From the NCBI GenBank assembly GCA_039795755.1, contig JBDKLF010000024.1, forward strand, positions 1 through 5,361: a stretch of DNA of 5,361 bases, given 5' to 3'. Below, piece by piece: positions 1 through 2,781 of this stretch. The stretch is from JANNXY01 sp039795755 (GTDB taxonomy: Bacteria > Patescibacteriota > Minisyncoccia > Phycocordibacterales > CAIZIN01). The notes under the pieces are model-generated. The model worked only from the letters and a program-made list of their open reading frames with translations, was not told the origin of the DNA and searched no databases. Positions within the stretch are counted from its first letter, which is position 1. Each line of letters opens with the position of its first letter. A program made the position numbers and the translations under genes.

Positions 1-122
1 TCTGGGCAATGATTGCAATTTATCCATATATGAAATGGATTACGTTCATCAATATTCCATATCTCTTGTGGGTCGCATTTGCTACGGTGTTACAACTCAC
101 CATTACGTATTTGAATGCGTAA
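1..122 (+). CDS. TspO/MBR-family membrane protein, C-terminal fragment
   Basis: The frame starting at base 3 is open from the window edge to a TAA at 120-122 and gives the last 39 residues of a protein. They contain two hydrophobic stretches, the second built around PYLLWVAFATVLQ and ending in YLNA. In the TspO/MBR (tryptophan-rich sensory protein, peripheral benzodiazepine receptor) family the fifth and last helix has the pattern PYxxWxxFAxxLN followed by xLN at the C terminus, and this fragment fits except that the usual Asn of FAxxLN is Gln. Family members are five-helix inner-membrane proteins that bind porphyrins or other hydrophobic ligands; the true ligand here cannot be read from the tail. 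The start and first four helices lie outside the window. No terminator follows; the next gene's -10 box begins three bases after the stop. Confidence 0.72.
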   Translation, partial: WAMIAIYPYMKWITFINIPYLLWVAFATVLQLTITYLNA

Positions 123-124
123 TA

Positions 125-130
125 TATAAT
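125..130 (+). promoter_or_regulatory. Putative -10 box upstream of the cupin gene
   Basis: A perfect TATAAT lies 19 bases before the ATG at 150 and directly after the stop of the TspO-like gene. No good -35 hexamer is visible at 16-18 bases (the best is TTACGT at 103-108). If used, transcription would start near 137 and leave a leader of only about a dozen bases. The region is AT-rich, so a chance match is possible. Confidence 0.4.
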
Positions 131-149
131 TATCACCTAATCAAACAAT

Positions 150-551
150 ATGAAAAAAGGCTACACATCAAATATTGAACAATTAACCATCGAGAACACT
201 TCTTTCAGAAAAGTATTATACAGTGGTGAACATATGCAGCTTGTGCTCATGTCACTCCGACCAAATGAGGATATTGGTATGGAAGTACATACTGAGAATG
301 ATCAGTTCTTCAGAGTAGAAGCAGGAACGGGGAAGTGTGTCATTAATGGAAATGAATATGCACTCAAAGATGGTACGGTAATTATTGTTCCTTCTGGTGC
401 AGAACATAATGTGATCAATACTTCTGATTCAGAAGATCTCAAGCTCTATACGATTTATTCACCTGCACATCATAAAGATGGTATTGAACGAGCGACAAAA
501 GAAGAAGCAATGGTAAATGAAGCAGAGTTCGATGGAGTAACGACTGAATAA
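150..551 (+). CDS. Small single-domain cupin protein
   Basis: A 133-residue protein with one cupin beta-barrel, a fold that usually carries a single metal ion. Cupin motif 1 is seen as GMEVH (43-47) followed by DQFFRVEAGTG (51-61); motif 2 is GTVIIVPSGAEHNVIN (75-90). Likely metal ligands are His47, perhaps Gln52 or Glu57, and His86; the second His of the classic HxH in motif 1 is replaced by Glu49. Sequences with DQFFRVEAG and a tail of the form LYTIYSPAHHKDG (98-110) form a widespread group of stand-alone cupins, generally annotated only as cupin domain-containing proteins. No signal peptide or membrane segment, so probably cytosolic. The ATG at 150 is the natural start because the barrel begins soon after it; no Shine-Dalgarno precedes it. 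Enzyme, sugar isomerase or ligand-binding roles are all possible, and the substrate is unknown. Confidence 0.9.
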   Translation: MKKGYTSNIEQLTIENTSFRKVLYSGEHMQLVLMSLRPNEDIGMEVHTENDQFFRVEAGTGKCVINGNEYALKDGTVIIVPSGAEHNVINTSDSEDLKLYTIYSPAHHKDGIERATKEEAMVNEAEFDGVTTE

Positions 552-552
552 G

Positions 553-561
553 TTATTCACA
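553..561 (+). promoter_or_regulatory. DnaA-box match (TTATTCACA)
   Basis: TTATTCACA matches the bacterial DnaA-box consensus TTATNCACA exactly and lies two bases after the cupin stop. It stands alone, with no cluster of boxes or AT-rich unwinding element beside it, so it is not an origin. A nine-base match in AT-rich DNA can occur by chance. It is listed because a second exact match lies in the nrdJ promoter. Confidence 0.25.
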
Positions 562-589
562 ACACATAGTGAGTACTGGTGCTAGTGAA

Positions 590-598
590 TGATAGAAT
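590..598 (+). promoter_or_regulatory. Putative extended -10 promoter for the microprotein/metallopeptidase pair
   Basis: TGATAGAAT is an extended -10 element (TGn plus TAGAAT, one mismatch from TATAAT). It ends 32 bases before the ATG at 631, which would put the transcript start near 605. No convincing -35 hexamer is visible 17 bases upstream. The placement matches the -10 to ATG spacing of the other genes in the window. Confidence 0.35.
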
Positions 599-630
599 AT
601 ACATATCATTACAAAAATAAAACAATTCAA

Positions 631-696
631 ATGGGAAAAGGAGATAATCGACAAAAGAAAGATAAGAAGAAGCCAAAGCAGAATAAGCCAAAGTAA
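631..696 (+). CDS. 21-residue lysine-rich microprotein
   Basis: An ATG-to-TAA frame of 21 codons encodes a highly basic peptide that starts MGKGDNRQKK and continues with Lys, Pro, Asn and Gln, including two KPK motifs. The opening MGKGD resembles the start of the small basic ribosomal protein Thx and of other tiny conserved MGKGD or MGRGD peptides; that similarity is from memory, and the rest lacks the Thx GKxxxGSYG pattern. Such composition suggests RNA or ribosome binding, but nothing proves it. A putative extended -10 lies upstream, the DUF45 gene starts five bases after the stop, and a terminator-like hairpin lies about 50 bases downstream, as expected for a short autonomous transcript. 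It could also be a chance frame in A-rich DNA. Confidence 0.45.
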   Translation: MGKGDNRQKKDKKKPKQNKPK

Positions 697-701
697 ATCA
701 A

Positions 702-1088
702 ATGTGGAAATGGGTTATCAAAAGAGTGAGAGTGAGACGCCCAAGCAAGAAGTCCCGCACAGCGGGGCTTTTGCAATATGGTGAAGCGGCACGTGTGTTG
801 GTGCATGAACGATTGGAATATTTCAATCAGTTCTATCATTTCACCTATCATGATGTTCGCATCAAATCATCAGTAACCCGATGGGGAAGTTGTTCTTCAA
901 AAGGGAATTTGAACTTCAATTACCGAATTGCTTTGATTCCACCTGAATTAGCAGATTATATTATTGTGCATGAATTATGCCATTTGGGTGAATTCAATCA
1001 CTCAAAAAAGTTCTGGGATCTTGTTGCACAACAGATTCCAAATTATCAAGAATTACGACAACAACTCAGAAATATTTCTTTTAAATAA
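702..1088 (+). CDS. Short YgjP-like (DUF45) zinc metallopeptidase
   Basis: A 128-residue protein with the C-terminal catalytic core of the YgjP/DUF45 family, gluzincin-like metal-dependent hydrolases often annotated as M48-family metallopeptidases. The family signature RWGSCSSKGNLNFNYR (60-75) is followed by HELCH (90-94) and NHSKKFW (99-105); His90, His94 and His100 are the probable zinc ligands and Glu91 the catalytic base. YgjP proteins are commonly well over 200 residues, with an extra N-terminal beta-rich part; that part is missing here and is replaced by about 20 basic residues (VRVRRPSKK at 9-17). ATG 702 is the first start after an in-frame TAA at 684-686. Because a terminator-like hairpin covers codons 16-24, a TTG at 771 (residue 24) is a possible alternative start that keeps the whole catalytic core. 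No signal peptide or membrane segment, so cytosolic. Substrate unknown. Confidence 0.88.
   Translation: MWKWVIKRVRVRRPSKKSRTAGLLQYGEAARVLVHERLEYFNQFYHFTYHDVRIKSSVTRWGSCSSKGNLNFNYRIALIPPELADYIIVHELCHLGEFNHSKKFWDLVAQQIPNYQELRQQLRNISFK
748..772 (+). terminator. Terminator-like hairpin inside the 5' end of the metallopeptidase frame
   Basis: AGTCCCGC (751-758) pairs with GCGGGGCT (762-769) across a three-base ACA loop. This gives eight pairs including one G-T, extended by A750-T770 and A748-T772 around a G-T, and followed by TTTT (769-772). The GC-rich stem in AT-rich surroundings with a short T run is the usual form of a rho-independent terminator. It would end the transcript of the 21-codon gene, yet it lies in frame inside the next gene. 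The T run is short, so read-through would be expected. Confidence 0.4.
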
Positions 1089-1094
1089 AAAACG

Positions 1095-1126
1095 ATATTT
1101 ATGTAAGCATGGTTACATTTATCGCT
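1095..1126. repeat. Interrupted inverted repeat just after the metallopeptidase stop
   Basis: CGATA (1095-1099) pairs with TATCG (1122-1126), and ATGTAA (1103-1108) with TTACAT (1115-1120), leaving a GCATGG loop and a 3/1 internal bulge. It begins six bases after the stop. No T tract follows, so it is more likely a 3'-end stabilising hairpin or protein site than a terminator. Confidence 0.4.
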
Positions 1127-1186
1127 GCATAGTGACCGACCACCGTTGTTGACCCCACAACTTTTAAGGTCCCATAGTTATTGCTC

Positions 1187-1240
1187 CCACATTGCCAGGA
1201 CAATGTGGAAAAGGGTTTAGGTTTGGTGGCGTCTTTTCCA
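1187..1240. repeat. Two overlapping 8-bp inverted repeats
   Basis: CCACATTG (1187-1194) and CAATGTGG (1201-1208) form a perfect 8-bp stem with a CCAGGA loop. TGGAAAAG (1206-1213) is a perfect match to CTTTTCCA (1233-1240) across a 19-base loop. The arms share bases 1206-1208, so in RNA the full stems could not form together. The nitroreductase promoter lies downstream at 1373, so this is not that gene's leader unless transcription starts earlier. Confidence 0.4.
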
Positions 1241-1350
1241 AGAGAAATTTCGATTCTTTCTCCTGCCATGAAAGCTTTAAATAGCTTAAGTGGTATGTTG
1301 ATAATCATGGTGCATGGTTTTCTGAGTTAAGCCTATGCTTTTTGTGTATA

Positions 1351-1381
1351 TTGGTCAAGAACTTGTATGGTCTGCTATACT
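1351..1381 (+). promoter_or_regulatory. Putative promoter of the nitroreductase gene
   Basis: An extended -10, TGCTATACT (1373-1381), lies 27 bases before the ATG at 1409. A partial -35 hexamer TTGGTC (1351-1356) is 19 bases upstream, longer than the ideal 17, which an extended -10 can tolerate. Expected transcript start is near 1388, giving a leader of about 20 bases without a Shine-Dalgarno. Confidence 0.5.
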
Positions 1382-1408
1382 TATCCGTACTATCACTAAT
1401 ATAAAAAC

Positions 1409-2041
1409 ATGAACGATATCATCAAACACTTGGAATGGCGCTATGCAACAAAGGAATTCGATACTACTAAGGTGGTAAGCGAAGATGCATTCAATACTAT
1501 TCTCGAATCAGCACGACTTGCTCCTTCATCATATGGATTACAGCCATGGAAATTCGTTGTGGTTAAGAATCCAGACATTCGAGCCAAGCTGAAGGCGGCT
1601 GCTTGGAATCAGGGTCAGATCACCGATGCTTCACATCTCGTGGTGCTTTGTCGACGATCAGATATTGACGAAGCCTATGTAACTTCATATGTAGCACAGA
1701 CTGCTGCACTTCGATCAATCGGAGTAGAAGTGCTCGATGGGTACAAGAATATGATGGTGGGAGCTATTAATGGAAAGAGTAAAGATGAACGTGCAACATG
1801 GATGGCAAAGCAAGTATATATTGCACTTGGATTCATGCTTCACACTGCTGCACAGCTCGAAGTAGACGCATGTCCAATGGAAGGATTTGATGCAAAGCAA
1901 TTCGATGAAATACTCGGACTTGAAGCAAAGGGACTTAATTCAGTATTGGTGTGTGCAATTGGGTATCGAAAGGACACTGACATGATGGCACAAGCTGCAA
2001 AGTCTCGATTCAGTAAGGAAGAAGTGATTGAGGTGATATAA
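1409..2041 (+). CDS. NfsB-like FMN nitroreductase, NAD(P)H-dependent
   Basis: A 210-residue nitroreductase-family flavoprotein, close in length to E. coli NfsB (217). Such enzymes form homodimers with FMN at the interface and use NAD(P)H to reduce nitro compounds, quinones or other electron acceptors; the physiological substrate is usually unknown. The FMN phosphate-binding element RYATK is at 11-15 (RHSTK in NfsB). PSSYGLQPW (39-47) corresponds to NfsB PSSTNSQPW. DASHLVVLC, WMAKQVY and PMEGFD (156-161) match NfsB DASHVVVFC, WMAKQVY and PIEGFD, and KSR (198-200) matches the C-terminal KSR that helps bind the flavin. No secretion signal; cytosolic. The family is assigned firmly from these blocks, but equivalence to NfsB itself is not claimed. 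No Shine-Dalgarno precedes the ATG. The final codons overlap a putative promoter for the next gene, 29 bases downstream. Confidence 0.94.
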   Translation: MNDIIKHLEWRYATKEFDTTKVVSEDAFNTILESARLAPSSYGLQPWKFVVVKNPDIRAKLKAAAWNQGQITDASHLVVLCRRSDIDEAYVTSYVAQTAALRSIGVEVLDGYKNMMVGAINGKSKDERATWMAKQVYIALGFMLHTAAQLEVDACPMEGFDAKQFDEILGLEAKGLNSVLVCAIGYRKDTDMMAQAAKSRFSKEEVIEVI

Positions 2042-2042
2042 T
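2034..2042 (+). promoter_or_regulatory. Extended -10 promoter overlapping the nitroreductase stop codon
   Basis: TGATATAAT, a perfect extended -10, spans the end of the nitroreductase gene (stop at 2039-2041) and ends 28 bases before the DUF192 ATG. The identical nine-base element drives rnpB at 5178-5186. No clear -35 is present. The DUF192 gene could be transcribed from here, by read-through from the nitroreductase promoter, or both. Confidence 0.5.
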
Positions 2043-2070
2043 AATTACACCTAATAAACGGTAGCTCACC

Positions 2071-2577
2071 ATGAAGCACAAAGAAGCACGATTACACATA
2101 CTCCTCTCGATTCTATTTGCTTCTATTATATTGGGCTGTATTACGCACGGGCCACGTTTGCTTGCTTATATGTCCGAGAAGTCTGGGTATTATGCGGCAT
2201 CAGAAGAGTCTGATTATGCAATTATCCCGGTGACATTAGGAAGAGCTGCGTTACATGTGCTTATTGCCGATACTGAAGAGCGAAGAGTGAAGGGGTTGTC
2301 ATATCGAGAGAGTTTGGGCAAAGATCAGGCCATGCTCTTTGTCTTTGATGAGCCTGGTAAACACGGTATATGGATGAAATCAATGAAATTTCCCATTGAT
2401 ATTATCTGGCTCGATAGTAATTTACATGTAATTCACATTGTCAAAGAAGCTTCTCCTCGATCTTTCCCTGAAGTATTCGAGCCAAAGGATGACGCAAGCT
2501 TTGTGCTTGAAGTAAATGCAGGGTTTTCAGAAAAGCATGATATTGGTATTGGGTCAGAGCTGGTTTTGTATCGTTAG
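2071..2577 (+). CDS. DUF192 family protein with N-terminal signal/lipobox
   Basis: A 168-residue protein. Residues 8-22 form a hydrophobic segment after a basic start, ending IILGC with Cys23, which is close to a lipobox (the -2 residue is Leu), so it may be a lipoprotein or a signal-anchored protein on the outer face of the membrane. A linker to about residue 50 leads to a DUF192 (UPF0127) domain: RRVKGLSYRESL (71-82), MLFVFDEPG (88-96), IWMKSMKFPIDIIWLD (100-115) and FVLEVNAGF (144-152). These match the family pattern GLSxRxsL, GMLFvF, WMkxxxxPlDiiwid and LExxAG; the Gly usual before MLF is Ala87. DUF192 is a small beta-rich domain without an established biochemical role. ATG 2071 is chosen because it alone keeps the signal segment. 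A strong terminator follows. No Shine-Dalgarno is seen. Confidence 0.92.
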   Translation: MKHKEARLHILLSILFASIILGCITHGPRLLAYMSEKSGYYAASEESDYAIIPVTLGRAALHVLIADTEERRVKGLSYRESLGKDQAMLFVFDEPGKHGIWMKSMKFPIDIIWLDSNLHVIHIVKEASPRSFPEVFEPKDDASFVLEVNAGFSEKHDIGIGSELVLYR

Positions 2578-2591
2578 AAGGGAGTTGTTTA

Positions 2592-2625
2592 AAAAAAGAT
2601 CACTTGTTATCAAGTGATCTTTTTT
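2592..2625 (+). terminator. Strong rho-independent terminator, nearly symmetric
   Basis: GATCACTTG (2598-2606) and CAAGTGATC (2611-2619) form a perfect 9-bp stem with a TTAT loop, flanked by seven A (2591-2597) and six T (2620-2625), which extend it to 15 pairs. It ends the DUF192 transcript 14 bases after the stop. Because the flanks are A-run and T-run, it can act in both directions, though the minus strand shows no gene needing it here. Confidence 0.93.
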
Positions 2626-2705
2626 ATTTTCTTAATTTATATAGCTTTTTGAGAAGATTTCTTTACATTTTTTTATTAGTGTTTTGTGTCTGGTATTTTT
2701 TGACC

Positions 2706-2714
2706 TTATCCACA
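2706..2714 (+). promoter_or_regulatory. DnaA box (TTATCCACA) in the nrdJ promoter region
   Basis: TTATCCACA is identical to the strongest class of DnaA box (E. coli oriC R1 type). It ends 22 bases before the TATAAT of nrdJ, so bound DnaA would sit on or beside the -35 position. In E. coli the class I nrdAB promoter is known to be controlled by DnaA; extending that to this class II gene is inference. Confidence 0.45.
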
Positions 2715-2736
2715 GCTTGGGAGGTTCTTTCCGGAA

Positions 2737-2742
2737 TATAAT
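2737..2742 (+). promoter_or_regulatory. -10 box of the nrdJ promoter
   Basis: A perfect TATAAT lies 39 bases before the nrdJ ATG, giving an expected leader of about 30 bases. The hexamer at the ideal -35 distance (2714-2719, AGCTTG) is poor, and TTGACC at 2700-2705 is 31 bases away, too far to pair with it. A weak -35 next to a DnaA box fits an activator-dependent or replication-linked promoter. No NrdR-box pair is recognisable in 2626-2781. Confidence 0.5.
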
Positions 2743-2781
2743 TTTCTCTACATTAACATTAATTGTGCTCTACGTTGCGCT

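Larger units (their letters stand above)
1089..1375. other. Gene-poor interval with several inverted repeats
   Basis: About 290 bases between the metallopeptidase stop and the nitroreductase promoter hold no convincing gene. A 69-codon frame on the minus strand (1099-1308) has no recognisable motif, Shine-Dalgarno or good promoter. Visible structure: an interrupted stem at 1095-1126; GTTGT/ACAAC (1145-1149/1157-1161) followed by TTTT; an 8-bp perfect stem 1187-1194/1201-1208; an 8-bp stem 1206-1213/1233-1240 that overlaps the previous one; and GAGAAA/TTTCTC (1242-1247/1257-1262). None has a strong T tract. It could be a structured RNA, a decayed gene or intergenic DNA with chance repeats. Confidence 0.4.

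Noticed and set aside
555..590. ATTCAC/GTGAAT inverted repeat after the cupin gene
   Set aside because: Six pairs with a 24-base loop and no T tract; likely chance.
1145..1165. GTTGT/ACAAC hairpin followed by TTTT as a terminator for the metallopeptidase gene
   Set aside because: Only five pairs with a seven-base loop and a four-base T run; too weak to call.
1099..1308. 69-codon open frame on the minus strand in the gene-poor interval
   Set aside because: No recognisable domain, no Shine-Dalgarno and only a poor promoter (TTGACC with a weak -10, TAGGCT). The region is dominated by inverted repeats and a frame this short is expected by chance; conservation would be needed.
2700..2705. TTGACC as the -35 box of nrdJ
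   Set aside because: It is 31 bases from the TATAAT, and no -10-like hexamer lies 16-18 bases after it.
2626..2781. NrdR-box pair upstream of nrdJ
   Set aside because: I looked for ACACwATATwTwGTGT-like palindromes and found none, although a degenerate site could be missed by eye.
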